Source: Planococcus chinensis (lineage in GTDB: Bacteria > Bacillota > Bacilli > Bacillales_A > Planococcaceae). Taken from it: a stretch of 64,000 bases of DNA. The position numbers and the translations under genes were made by a program. The stretch spans positions 282,930-346,929 of the forward strand of contig NZ_JABWTK010000005.1 in the NCBI RefSeq assembly GCF_020071995.1. The letters are read 5' to 3'. The notes under the pieces are model-generated. The model made no database searches. It was not told the origin of the DNA and saw nothing but the letters and a program-made list of their open reading frames with translations. Shown here piece after piece: positions 36,019 to 44,086 of the stretch; position 1 is the stretch's first letter, and the number at the start of each line of letters is the position of its first letter.

Positions 36019-38634
36019 TTGCAAACCTATGTAAAGGATTTTCAGAAGATTGGCCACAGTGATTTATTGCAGGTCGGAGGAAAAGGGCTGAATTTAGGGC
36101 AGCTGGCAAAAATGCCGGGAATCCAGGTGCCTGCCGGATTTTGTGTAACGACAGACGCCTTCAAGAAAATGCTGGCTGGCCATACAGAAGCGGAAGAGCT
36201 GCTCGGTAAATTGTCGCTGCTGACAAGGGATGATAAGGAAAAAATTAGAGAGGTGAGTGCGCATTTGCGGAGCCTCGTTGAAAGTTTGGCTATACCGCTA
36301 GAAATAGAGCAGGAAATCATTTCTGCTATAGAAGAGCTGGGAGAAGGGACTGCTTTCGCTGTCCGCTCAAGTGCAACCGCTGAAGATTTGCCCGCAGCTT
36401 CGTTTGCCGGGCAGCAGGATTCGTTTTTGAACATCCGTGGAAAACGTGAGATTCTGCGGCATGTCAGCAAATGCTGGGCATCTTTGTTTACCGAACGGGC
36501 TGTGGTGTACCGGATACAGAACGGCTTCGACCACCGAAAAGTGCATTTGTCGGTCGTTGTTCAGCGAATGGTGTTTCCACAAGCATCCGGAATTTTGTTT
36601 ACGGCAGATCCGGTGACGTCAAACCGCCGAGTAACATCGATTGATGCCAGTTTTGGCCTGGGAGAAGCGCTTGTTTCCGGGATTGTGTCTGCAGACAATT
36701 ACAAAGTCCGGGAAGGCCGGATTGTCCAAAAAACAATCGCATCCAAAAAAGTCGCTTTTTACCCACGACCCGATGGAGCCACTGAGAAAAGAGAAGTTTC
36801 ACCGGCCGTACAGAAAAAACAGGCGATCGAAGATGAACAGATTGTGGCCCTCGAGAAACTGGGCCGGCAGGTTGAGAGCCGGTTCGGGAAGCCCCAGGAC
36901 ACAGAATGGTGCTTGGCGGATGGTGCCATTTATATCGTGCAAAGCCGCCCAATCACCACTTTGTATCCTTTGCCCGAAAAACGCGACGACCATTACCGGA
37001 TCTTTTTTTCAGTAGGCCATCAGCAAATGATGACCGATCCGATCAAACCGCTCGGCATTTCCTTTTTCGGGTACATGCCCGATTATGAACTGATCCATGC
37101 GGGTGGCCGCTTATTTGTTGATTTGACGCATGATCTCGCTTCGTTCAGCGGACGCAAAATTGCGGTATCGTCACTCGGCAGCAACGATCCGTTGATGAAA
37201 CAGGCACTTCTCAACTTTTTGGAAAGAAAACCGAAATTGACAAAAGGCAAACGTGTATTCAAACTGGGGAACGATTACCTTCCATGGACATTTCCAGCTG
37301 TCCTGGCGAAAGTGTACCGGGACAACGATCGCCGTTTAGCCGGCCAATTGATCAACCGGAGCGAGGCTTATATCAGGGAACTCGAGTGGCGGATTGAAGA
37401 GGTTTCAGGAGATGAATTGTTCGCCTTGATTTTAGAAGATCAGAAAGAATTGAGAAAGAGTGCTTACGACCAGCGTGGCATAGCGGCGATTCTGATCGGT
37501 GCCTATGCCACACACTGGCTCAATAAAAATATGGAGAACTGGCTTGGCGAAAAAAATGCGGCCGACGTTTTAAGCCAATCGATCAACAACAATGTCACAT
37601 CGGAGATGGGGCGTGAACTATTGGATGTAGCGGATGCGGTGCGCGCTTATCCGGAAGTGCTCGCTTATTTTGAACACCCGGATCGAAATGCTTTTTTCAA
37701 AGATCTCGAAAAACTGGAGGGCGGACCGGAAGCCAGCCGAGTGATCCGGGATTACCTCAGTAAATACGGAATGCGCTGTGCCGGTGAAATCGATATTGCC
37801 AAGACACGTTGGAGCGAAGACCCGACCATTCTCATGCCGCCCATTTTGAGCAACATCAAGAATTTCCCTCCGAATGCACGGCAAGCAATGGTTGAAGAAG
37901 GAAAACGGCGCGCCGCCCAAAAAACGGAAGAGCTGCTGCAGCGGCTGGCACAGCAGCCCGGCGGCAAACGGAAAGCGAAAAAAACCAGACATATGATCAG
38001 CCTGCTCCAGAATTTTCTCGGGTACCGGGAATATCCGAAATTCGCACTCGTCAAACATTTATTTCTTTACAAGCAGGCCTTGAAGAAAGAAGCGGTTCTC
38101 CTCCAGCAAAAGGGAGCGATCCAAGAGCCGGAGGATGTCTATTACTTGACGTTCGAAGAGTTCCGGGAAGCGGTGAATGGAAAAGCGCTGAACTGGCAAG
38201 TTCTTGAAGAGCGGAAAACAGCATACCGGCATTATGACAAATTGACGCCGCCGCGTCTGATGACTTCTGAAGGCGAAGAGATTTTTGGCAGTTATCAAAC
38301 CGACCGGCTTCCAGAAGGGGCGCTTGCAGGGATCGGAGTTTCCGCCGGAACGGTTGAGGGGCGGGCAAGAGTGGTCTTTAAGATGGAACAGGCCCGTCTT
38401 GAATCCGGAGACATTCTGGTCACTGCCTTTACCGATCCGAGCTGGACGCCATTGTTTGTCTCAGCGGCTGGCCTGGTGACGGAAGTCGGCGGGCTCATGA
38501 CGCACGGCGCAGTAATTGCCCGTGAATACGGATTGCCGGCTGTCGTCGGAGTCGAAAATGCCACGAAAACAATAAAAGACGGACAACGGATTCGCATCAA
38601 CGGCTCGGAAGGCTACGTGGAAATAATGGAATAA
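36019..38634 (+). CDS. rph: Rifampin phosphotransferase-like protein (PEP-synthase family)
   Basis: Rph enzymes inactivate rifamycins by transferring the beta-phosphate of ATP to the C21 hydroxyl. The 871-residue protein has an N-terminal PEP-synthase ATP-binding domain (GGKGLNLGQL, AVRSSATAEDLPAASFAGQQDSFL, GILFTADPVT), a middle rifampin-binding-type domain, and a C-terminal swivelling His domain with GGLMTHGAVIAREYGLPAVVG, whose His (about 829) would carry phosphate. The size matches Listeria and Bacillus Rph. TTG 36019 is the start, with AAAGGAG at 36004-36010 eight bases upstream. I could not find the inverted repeat associated with rifamycin-induced genes in actinomycetes. It is chromosomal in character. 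Confidence 0.87.
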   Translation: MQTYVKDFQKIGHSDLLQVGGKGLNLGQLAKMPGIQVPAGFCVTTDAFKKMLAGHTEAEELLGKLSLLTRDDKEKIREVSAHLRSLVESLAIPLEIEQEIISAIEELGEGTAFAVRSSATAEDLPAASFAGQQDSFLNIRGKREILRHVSKCWASLFTERAVVYRIQNGFDHRKVHLSVVVQRMVFPQASGILFTADPVTSNRRVTSIDASFGLGEALVSGIVSADNYKVREGRIVQKTIASKKVAFYPRPDGATEKREVSPAVQKKQAIEDEQIVALEKLGRQVESRFGKPQDTEWCLADGAIYIVQSRPITTLYPLPEKRDDHYRIFFSVGHQQMMTDPIKPLGISFFGYMPDYELIHAGGRLFVDLTHDLASFSGRKIAVSSLGSNDPLMKQALLNFLERKPKLTKGKRVFKLGNDYLPWTFPAVLAKVYRDNDRRLAGQLINRSEAYIRELEWRIEEVSGDELFALILEDQKELRKSAYDQRGIAAILIGAYATHWLNKNMENWLGEKNAADVLSQSINNNVTSEMGRELLDVADAVRAYPEVLAYFEHPDRNAFFKDLEKLEGGPEASRVIRDYLSKYGMRCAGEIDIAKTRWSEDPTILMPPILSNIKNFPPNARQAMVEEGKRRAAQKTEELLQRLAQQPGGKRKAKKTRHMISLLQNFLGYREYPKFALVKHLFLYKQALKKEAVLLQQKGAIQEPEDVYYLTFEEFREAVNGKALNWQVLEERKTAYRHYDKLTPPRLMTSEGEEIFGSYQTDRLPEGALAGIGVSAGTVEGRARVVFKMEQARLESGDILVTAFTDPSWTPLFVSAAGLVTEVGGLMTHGAVIAREYGLPAVVGVENATKTIKDGQRIRINGSEGYVEIME

Positions 38635-38727
38635 CAGAAGAATGATTGAAAATTACAATAGTAAGTATTTTGATTTATTGGTAAACTAAGGTTAATTAAC
38701 CTATTCGATTGTTAAGGAGACTCAGCC

Positions 38728-39243
38728 ATGTCGAACCTTTCACTTGCGGAAGCAGTAAAATTGAAAAGTGTGTTAGCGAAACGAATTCAAGAATTGGAAG
38801 AAGAAATGTACCGCGTGTCCTATGTTGAAATTGAAAAAGGGGCGAAAGTGCCGAAACAACCCCGTACTTTATCGATGGTGGAAGAGGAAATCGACGAGAT
38901 TCGCAGCGACTTCCGCCTATTGGACAAATTGATGTACCGGGCAAATATCGAAAATGAAATCGACTTTAACGGCGAGGCTTTAACAATTGTGGAAGCCATC
39001 GAACTGGCGACGCAGCTGCGTGCCAAAGCACGGAAGTTCAAAGACTTCGGAGCTGCTTCCAAAGAAGAGCTGACCTATTCATTTGGGGAAGGGACGCCGC
39101 TTGTCCGGCTGGCCATGTTTGAGCCGGAAGAATACCGGCTGAAGGCCCTTGAACTGGAACGCCAGGCGAACCGCCTTTCGAACGCCATCAACTCAAAAAA
39201 CTATGCAGTTGAGCTGGATTTTGACAGCGAGAAGTATTTCTGA
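38728..39243 (+). CDS. Coiled-coil protein resembling the DIP1984 family
   Basis: The 171-residue protein is largely alpha-helical: MSNLSLAEAVKLKSVLAKRIQELEEEMYRVS, a linker, a second helix VEEEIDEIRSDFRLLDKLMYRANIENE, and a C-terminal helix with RLKALELERQANRLSNAIN. The N-terminal LAEA-LK-L-KRI-L pattern and the N-xx-N segment after the second helix recall DIP1984-type proteins, whose role is unknown. TTAAGGAG precedes the ATG. It is alone downstream of rph. Confidence 0.6.
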   Translation: MSNLSLAEAVKLKSVLAKRIQELEEEMYRVSYVEIEKGAKVPKQPRTLSMVEEEIDEIRSDFRLLDKLMYRANIENEIDFNGEALTIVEAIELATQLRAKARKFKDFGAASKEELTYSFGEGTPLVRLAMFEPEEYRLKALELERQANRLSNAINSKNYAVELDFDSEKYF

Positions 39244-39272
39244 TCCTTGAAGCGGTGAGACTCCGCTTCAAG
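39244..39272 (+). other. Perfect hairpin directly after the DIP1984-like gene
   Basis: CCTTGAAGCGG pairs with CCGCTTCAAGG around a seven-base loop but has no T run. It may stabilise the mRNA end or act as a weak terminator. Confidence 0.5.
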
Positions 39273-39436
39273 GCATAGGAGGAGCACTTGCGTTGTACTC
39301 CGGTACAAATGATTGAATGGCAGATGGCTAAACCAATGACCCATCACCCATGACACCTTTACCTGTGACCGATGACCAACCATTTGCAAATGCTGGCTGA
39401 TAGCCAATTTAGTGTTTTACCCGCTCCTTCTATGAA
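39273..39436. other. Non-coding stretch with short GACC-type repeats
   Basis: No frame can be supported. Around 39335-39382 the sequence contains several close copies of ATGACC/GTGACC with CCAT or CGAT between them, such as ATGACCCATCACCCATGACA, then GTGACCGATGACC. It could be a simple degenerate repeat. Confidence 0.4.
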
Positions 39437-39468
39437 TCCTCTTGCCTGTTGGCAAGAGGATTTTTTTA
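39437..39468 (+). terminator. Isolated terminator
   Basis: AATCCTCTTGCC pairs with GGCAAGAGGATT around a TGTT loop and has seven T residues after it. It lies 190 bases after the previous gene. Confidence 0.88.
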
Positions 39469-39487
39469 TTGCAGTTTTAGACGCCTG

Positions 39488-39561
39488 CTAACGCTTTTAT
39501 TTTATTCTCTATCGCTGTCTTTCCAGGTTCTATCAACGTTATTGCAATCTCTATCGAAGTT
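39488..39561 (+). repeat. 21-bp-period tandem repeat tract, locus C
   Basis: Cores CTATCGCTGTC (39509), CTATCAACGTT (39530) and CTATCGAAGTT (39551) are exactly 21 bp apart, with a decayed CTAACGCTTTT at 39488. It is the same family as loci A and B. Confidence 0.75.
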
Positions 39562-39647
39562 CTTCTTTTATTAGCACAGAGAAGAACATGGCTTTCCCGT
39601 TTAAGTTCAGCCTTCTGCAGGAATAGAACAGCAAGGAGGGGCTGTTT

Positions 39648-40202
39648 ATGATTATTTATACGATTGGGCATTCCAGCCATTCAAAAGAATTTTTTGATCG
39701 CATGCTAAAAGAAACGGGCATTGAATTGTTGGCGGATGTGCGGGCATATCCTGGCAGCCGCAAGTGGCCCCAGTTTTCAAAAGATGTGTTTCCTGTCTGG
39801 CTGGAAGCGGAAGGAATCACGTATGAACATTTCGGGAAACTCGGTGGCAGGCGCCGAAAATCGAAAGACGTGGAAGGGGAAGTGAACGCCGGCTGGCGCA
39901 ACCGCTCATTCCAGAATTACGCGGATTACACGCTGACGGAAGAATTCCAGCAAGGCATTGAGGAACTGCTGAAAAGGGCAGCTGAAAAGAAAGTCGCGTA
40001 TTGCTGTTCGGAGCGGCATCCGTCGCGCTGCCACCGGCTGTTGATTTCAAACTGGCTTGTCGCAAACGGGCATTCAGTCAAGCACATCATTGATGGCAAA
40101 GACGGGGCAATCGAACTTGTGGACCACGAGCTTGGCATGTGGGGTGCGCCCGCAGAATTGAGGAGTGACGGCACGGTCGTTTATCCGGCCGCTGAAGAAT
40201 AA
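39648..40202 (+). CDS. DUF488 family protein
   Basis: The 184-residue protein begins MIIYTIGHSSHSKEFFDRML, the DUF488 signature, with LLADVRAYPGSRKWPQFSK next and the cysteine-containing block AYCCSERHPSRCHRLLIS near residue 122. The conserved R-x-x-P and C-C-E/H-R pattern suggests a small-molecule or metal site, but the function is unknown. AAGGAGG precedes the ATG. The VWA lipoprotein gene follows closely. Confidence 0.88.
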   Translation: MIIYTIGHSSHSKEFFDRMLKETGIELLADVRAYPGSRKWPQFSKDVFPVWLEAEGITYEHFGKLGGRRRKSKDVEGEVNAGWRNRSFQNYADYTLTEEFQQGIEELLKRAAEKKVAYCCSERHPSRCHRLLISNWLVANGHSVKHIIDGKDGAIELVDHELGMWGAPAELRSDGTVVYPAAEE

Positions 40203-40284
40203 GCACAAAAACGAAACTTCTGTCAGCTTTAACCCGTACAATAAAGAAGAAAGCAAACACAAGAAGAAATGGAGAACGGTGCCG

Positions 40285-41643
40285 ATGACGAATTTTAAAA
40301 TGCTCCTGGTTGGAAATCTGCTGTTAGCTGCCATGCTGGCCGGCTGTTCCAGTGATGAAGAACCGGGTGCGGTGGACAACCAGCCGGCAAAAGAAGCGCA
40401 GCAAGTTGAGGAAGAAGCCGAAAAAGAAGCGTCAGCTGAACCGGCCATGCCGGAAGCAGCCGTACATAATGTGGAAGAAATTGTGAAAGAAAAAGGGAAA
40501 TACGATGCAAGAAATCAGATGGAGGAAATCCAGAAAGAACTGGAAGCAGCTCCCGATGGAATGACCGGGGAAGAAGCCTATTCCCTGATTGTTTCATTGA
40601 TCGCACCGGACCTTGAGGAGCCGGCAGCGAAATTCGAAGCAATCGATCCGGTGATCACGATTGATTCCGCCACACCGGAAGACGAAATCGATCTGCCGGA
40701 ACAGGAAACGGTCAATGTCGCTGTACTTTTGGATGCAAGCGGCAGTATGGCCGGGGAAGTATCGGGCGGCCAAAAGATGAAGCTGGCCAAACAGGCCATC
40801 CAGAAATACGCAGCGGACCTGCCGGAAGGCTCAAACGTCATGCTGCGCATCTACGGCCATAAAGGCGAGGGAACCAATGCCGATAAGGAAATGTCCTGCA
40901 GCTCAAATGAAGTGGTATATGACTTGAGTGCTTACGACGAATCTAAATTCACCGCAGCGCTTGAAGCGTTTGCACCGGCCGGGTGGACGCCTTTAGCAGG
41001 AGCTATCGAAGCAGCCGAACAGGATTTGCAGGAACAGAAAGGCGACAATATCCGCAACGTGATTTATGTTGTCAGCGATGGCATTGAAACTTGCGGCGGC
41101 GATCCGGTGGCAGCTGCAGCATCTCTCAGCGGGTCCGGCATTGAAGCGGAAGTGAACATCATCGGATTTGATGTGGACAACGAAGGGCAGAAGCAGCTTG
41201 AAGAAGTGGCGAAAGCCGGCAAAGGCCAGTACAAATCCGTTTACTCAGAAAGTGAACTGAATGAATACCTGAAGCAGGAATACAGCCGCCTGTACTGGGA
41301 ATGGCTGGCTTGGGGCAATGACCGCTATTATGATATTTTGCACCAAAGCAATAATATCTACAGCGACCTTCTGAAATACAACAACGACATTTACGGCAAA
41401 TCGCTGGCTTCCTTGAATAATATGTACAGCATGTCCAACAAATTGATAAACCTTGGGAAATTCAAAGACGAGGAAGCGGCTGACAAATACAAAGAGTTGA
41501 TCGAGACACGGCACGAAACCGTGACCCAATACTTCAGGCAGGAACAGGAAAGAAAAGACACCATCCGTAAAGACATGCACGAAAAGCTCGAAGCTAAAGT
41601 AAAACAGCTGCAAGAAGAAAGTGAAGAAAATTACGGTTCATAA
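40285..41643 (+). CDS. Secreted lipoprotein with von Willebrand factor A domain
   Basis: The 452 residues begin with a lipoprotein signal ending LAAMLAGCSSD (Cys19), a Glu/Ala-rich linker, and a VWA domain from about residue 145 to 320. The MIDAS metal site is visible as LLDASGSM, with a later T in GWTPLAG and the Asp in VVSDGIET. The C-terminal third is a Tyr/Asn- and Lys-rich helical region. The start at 40285 gives a proper signal peptide; the frame extends upstream to 40165 but that part overlaps the DUF488 stop. A metal-dependent adhesion or scaffold role at the cell surface is likely. Confidence 0.82.
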   Translation: MTNFKMLLVGNLLLAAMLAGCSSDEEPGAVDNQPAKEAQQVEEEAEKEASAEPAMPEAAVHNVEEIVKEKGKYDARNQMEEIQKELEAAPDGMTGEEAYSLIVSLIAPDLEEPAAKFEAIDPVITIDSATPEDEIDLPEQETVNVAVLLDASGSMAGEVSGGQKMKLAKQAIQKYAADLPEGSNVMLRIYGHKGEGTNADKEMSCSSNEVVYDLSAYDESKFTAALEAFAPAGWTPLAGAIEAAEQDLQEQKGDNIRNVIYVVSDGIETCGGDPVAAAASLSGSGIEAEVNIIGFDVDNEGQKQLEEVAKAGKGQYKSVYSESELNEYLKQEYSRLYWEWLAWGNDRYYDILHQSNNIYSDLLKYNNDIYGKSLASLNNMYSMSNKLINLGKFKDEEAADKYKELIETRHETVTQYFRQEQERKDTIRKDMHEKLEAKVKQLQEESEENYGS

Positions 41644-41649
41644 AGCAGC

Positions 41650-41690
41650 AAAAGCCCCTGTTGAGATCCATGGATCTCAGCAGGGGCTTT
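41650..41690. terminator. Bidirectional terminator after the VWA gene
   Basis: AAAGCCCCTGTTGAGATCC pairs with GGATCTCAGCAGGGGCTTT with one mismatch. It separates converging genes. Confidence 0.85.
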
Positions 41691-41692
41691 GT

Positions 41693-42109
41693 TTAGGAAA
41701 CGGGTGCATCTATTAAGAATTTCATCAGATCAAACCAGATGACTGCTCCGATAGCTAGAGCTAAAATGGCCATTTCACTTGCCGTCAAAATGGCTTCCTT
41801 TGGATGTTCGGAATAGCGCCATTCGAAAAATGCCTGAACGGCCATCTGCAGAACAAAAAGAATAAGCATAATGCCTAGCATTAGATTGAGGGAATAATCT
41901 TCATAGATTAGCTTGTAAAAGAAAATGAGATAAACAATCATAGAACCAATCCGAATAACCCAATCAACTTTCCGATGCAGGCTATTGACATGATTATAAG
42001 AAAAGAACTCTTTTTTCCGTTTTTCGATATGGAAGATTTTCCGCAATAAAACCTTGACCAGAAAAATGACTATGAACAGTACGGCTAGACTTAATAATAA
42101 CTTCCCCAT
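41693..42109 (-). CDS. DUF4181-like membrane protein
   Basis: The 138-residue protein has four predicted helices (LLLSLAVLFIVIFLVKVLL, WVIRIGSMIVYLIFF, LMLGIMLILFVLQMAVQAFF, MAILALAIGAVIWF) with a basic segment KRKKEFFSYNHVNSLHRKVDW between the first two. That arrangement, and the FEWRYSEHPKEAILT motif before the last helix, match DUF4181 proteins of Bacillales, which have no known role. Its stop abuts a terminator. Confidence 0.65.
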   Translation of the reverse strand: MGKLLLSLAVLFIVIFLVKVLLRKIFHIEKRKKEFFSYNHVNSLHRKVDWVIRIGSMIVYLIFFYKLIYEDYSLNLMLGIMLILFVLQMAVQAFFEWRYSEHPKEAILTASEMAILALAIGAVIWFDLMKFLIDAPVS

Positions 42110-42237
42110 GGCTGGCCCTCTCCTTCATACCTGCAATCTGCTGTAAATGCTTCTATTACAAATACGTTCCAAAAGATGGAAGGTTTCAGAAAGTGAAGGA
42201 ATTCAGTAAATGAATTCATGCGAGATGTCGGCATAAT

Positions 42238-42280
42238 AAAAACCTGCAGCAACTTGTCCAGTTCCCGCAGGTGATGAGGT
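42238..42280 (-). terminator. Terminator of the TM2 gene
   Basis: ACCTGC pairs with GCAGGT over a longer loop, and on the minus strand TTTTTATTA follows. Confidence 0.6.
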
Positions 42281-42489
42281 TAATATTTTCTGCCGTGTTT
42301 CGCCTGGAAATTTTCTTCTGACGACAATAAATAAGAAACACCTTCGATGAATCCAAGAATCGCAGGGATGGCTGTCCAACAGAAGGCTAAATACAAAAGT
42401 CCGGTTTTCGGTTTGCCAAGATAGAATTTATGAGCACCAAAGTCACCGAGGAAAATGCCGAGAAGGCCGGCTGCCAATTTGTTTTTCAT
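42280..42489 (-). CDS. TM2-domain membrane protein
   Basis: Sixty-nine residues with two helices joined by a short turn: AAGLLGIFLGDFGAHKFYLGK and GLLYLAFCWTAIPAILGFIEGVSYL, the TM2 domain. The G-x-H-x-F-Y-L-G motif is exactly present. The start is 42489 because AAAGGATG sits eight bases upstream; ATG 42498 would overlap that site. TM2 proteins are small membrane proteins of unknown general role. It is a single-gene unit. Confidence 0.85.
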   Translation of the reverse strand: MKNKLAAGLLGIFLGDFGAHKFYLGKPKTGLLYLAFCWTAIPAILGFIEGVSYLLSSEENFQAKHGRKY

Positions 42490-42568
42490 GCCGTTCATCC
42501 TTTCTGCATTATTCGTATGTTTTCCCTTCTATGTAAATTGCTAATCCTGATTCATAAATCCAATCCGA

Positions 42569-42614
42569 TTGACAAATGCAGACTTAGGAGCTATTATAGA
42601 CCCATAAAGTCTTT
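42569..42614 (+). promoter_or_regulatory. rrf2-like gene promoter with palindromic operator
   Basis: A near-consensus sigma-A promoter, TTGACA (42569-42574), 17-bp spacer, TATTAT (42592-42597), is followed at the start point by AAAG-T-CTTT (42606-42614). The same palindrome recurs before the reductase gene at 43081-43089. Confidence 0.7.
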
Positions 42615-42634
42615 GAAAGGAGACGGACAGCTAT

Positions 42635-43036
42635 ATGAAATATTCTAAAGCCACAAATTACGCCCTTCATACCATGCTCCATCTGGCAGCAGCTACACCG
42701 GACAAACCGATGGGCGTGCAGCAATTGGCGCAGCAACAGAAACTTTCACCGACTTACTTGTCTAAAATCCTGACGAAGCTGGTGAAAGAAGGCATGGTGC
42801 AATCCGCTTCAGGCGCCAATGGAGGCTACTCGCTGAAAGCAAACTGGGAAAGCATTTCATTTCTTGATATCATCCACGCCATTGAAGGTAAAGCTTCGCT
42901 GTTCGACTGCGATGTTGATCACGGACCGAACTGCCTGATTCAACAAGTAATGGTTTCGGCGGAAGAGAAAATGGAAGAAGAACTGAGAAACGTAAAAATA
43001 GCCGATTTGGCCAAAGAAATAACAGCGGCAAAATAA
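42635..43036 (+). CDS. Rrf2-family transcriptional regulator
   Basis: The 133-residue protein has the Rrf2 winged helix: MKYSKATNYALHTMLHLAAA, LSPTYLSKILTKLVKEGMVQSASGANGGYSL. The Cys pair (FDCDVDHGPNC, residues near 90 and 97) lacks the three-Cys iron-sulfur pattern of IscR/NsrR, so it is more like YwnA/redox-sensing members. A terminator and then a thioredoxin-reductase-like gene follow. Shared palindromes before both genes suggest that it represses itself and its neighbour, and releases on oxidation or electrophile stress. Confidence 0.82.
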   Translation: MKYSKATNYALHTMLHLAAATPDKPMGVQQLAQQQKLSPTYLSKILTKLVKEGMVQSASGANGGYSLKANWESISFLDIIHAIEGKASLFDCDVDHGPNCLIQQVMVSAEEKMEEELRNVKIADLAKEITAAK

Positions 43037-43052
43037 ACCGCTGTTTCTTTTT
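43021..43052 (+). terminator. Terminator of the rrf2-like gene
   Basis: AACAGCGG pairs with CCGCTGTT and is followed by TCTTTTT. It overlaps the end of the coding sequence. Confidence 0.65.
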
Positions 43053-43069
43053 AAGTCAATTAAGGATTT

Positions 43070-43089
43070 AAAGAGTCTTTAAAGTCTTT
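43070..43089 (+). promoter_or_regulatory. Tandem AAAG(AG)TCTTT operator before the reductase gene
   Basis: AAAGAGTCTTT (43070-43080) is followed directly by AAAGTCTTT (43081-43089). The second copy equals the palindrome over the start point of the rrf2-like gene, so it is probably the site of that regulator. Confidence 0.55.
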
Positions 43090-43113
43090 TAAAAACAAAG
43101 GAGATGAGTCGAA

Positions 43114-44016
43114 ATGAAAACAGTGGATTGTGCCATTATAGGCGGGGGAGCAGCGGGACTGAGTGCAGCGTTGGTGCTCGGAAGATCGCGGAGAAAAGTG
43201 GCAGTGTTTGATGACAATACCAACCGGAACCGGGTAACGCAGGAATCCCACGGATTTCTGACAAGGGATGGCATCAAGCCGGAAGAATTCCGAACCATTG
43301 CGTTGGATCAGCTGAAGCCTTATCCTTCCGTCGAGCATTTTTCCAAAACGGTAACCGCCATTGAGCGGCTGGAAAATGGTTCTTTTACAATTTCAGCCGC
43401 CGGCGAAGAATTTAATGCGGAAAAAGTAATCCTGGCTACAGGCGTCCAGGAGACATTTCCGGATATTCCAGGCATCCGTGATTATTACGGCAAAAGCCTT
43501 TACAGCTGCCCTTATTGTGACGGTTGGGAAATGAGAGACCAGCCGCTCGTGGTTATTGCTGAAATAGAAGCGCATGCTTTGCATTTAGGAAAGCTTGTTT
43601 ACAACTGGTCGGAAGATCTTGTCATTGCAAGCAATGGGCACAGTTTCACAGCCGAAACGCTGAAAGAGTTTGAGCGGAAAAATATTCATGTTAAAATCGG
43701 AAAAATAGCTGGTTTGGAAGGACAAGACGGCTATATGAAGAAATTGTTGTTTGAGGGCGGAGAAGAACTGGAGCGGACAGGCGGCTTAGTCGTGCCTTCC
43801 TACTACCGGCCAAATCCTTTTGCGAAACAACTGGGCTGTGAACTCGACAGCAACGGAGCCTTGGCAATGGATCCTTTTGGGCGGACTTCTGTGCCCGGCG
43901 TTTATGCAGCCGGGGAAAACGTTTCCGGCGGCCCTTCGTCGCTGATTATTGCAGCGGCAGAAGGAAGCAAGGCAGCGACCGTAGCAAACATGGAGCTGGT
44001 ACTGGAACGCTTCTGA
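43114..44016 (+). CDS. Thioredoxin-reductase-like FAD/NAD(P) oxidoreductase
   Basis: The 300-residue flavoprotein has the FAD motif IIGGGAAGLSAALVLGRSRR, the redox centre SLYSCPYCDGWE (CPYC), and ends TSVPGVYAAGENVSGGPSSLIIAAAEG, as in thioredoxin reductases. The canonical CATC is replaced by CPYC, and the NADPH domain lacks the usual GxGxxA/R motif (VIAEIEAHALHLG), so it is not the housekeeping TrxB. Rrf2 and TrxR-like pairs are common in Bacillota. The AAAGGAG site precedes the ATG. The electron acceptor is unknown. Confidence 0.8.
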   Translation: MKTVDCAIIGGGAAGLSAALVLGRSRRKVAVFDDNTNRNRVTQESHGFLTRDGIKPEEFRTIALDQLKPYPSVEHFSKTVTAIERLENGSFTISAAGEEFNAEKVILATGVQETFPDIPGIRDYYGKSLYSCPYCDGWEMRDQPLVVIAEIEAHALHLGKLVYNWSEDLVIASNGHSFTAETLKEFERKNIHVKIGKIAGLEGQDGYMKKLLFEGGEELERTGGLVVPSYYRPNPFAKQLGCELDSNGALAMDPFGRTSVPGVYAAGENVSGGPSSLIIAAAEGSKAATVANMELVLERF

Positions 44017-44086
44017 TTTTGAGCCATTCCGAGCATCGCTCACTTCCGCTATAATGGTTGTTAAAAGGGAAAAAGGATGGGGACAA

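Noticed and set aside
40165..40284. Upstream extension of the VWA lipoprotein frame
   Set aside because: It overlaps the DUF488 coding end and would bury the lipoprotein signal in the interior.
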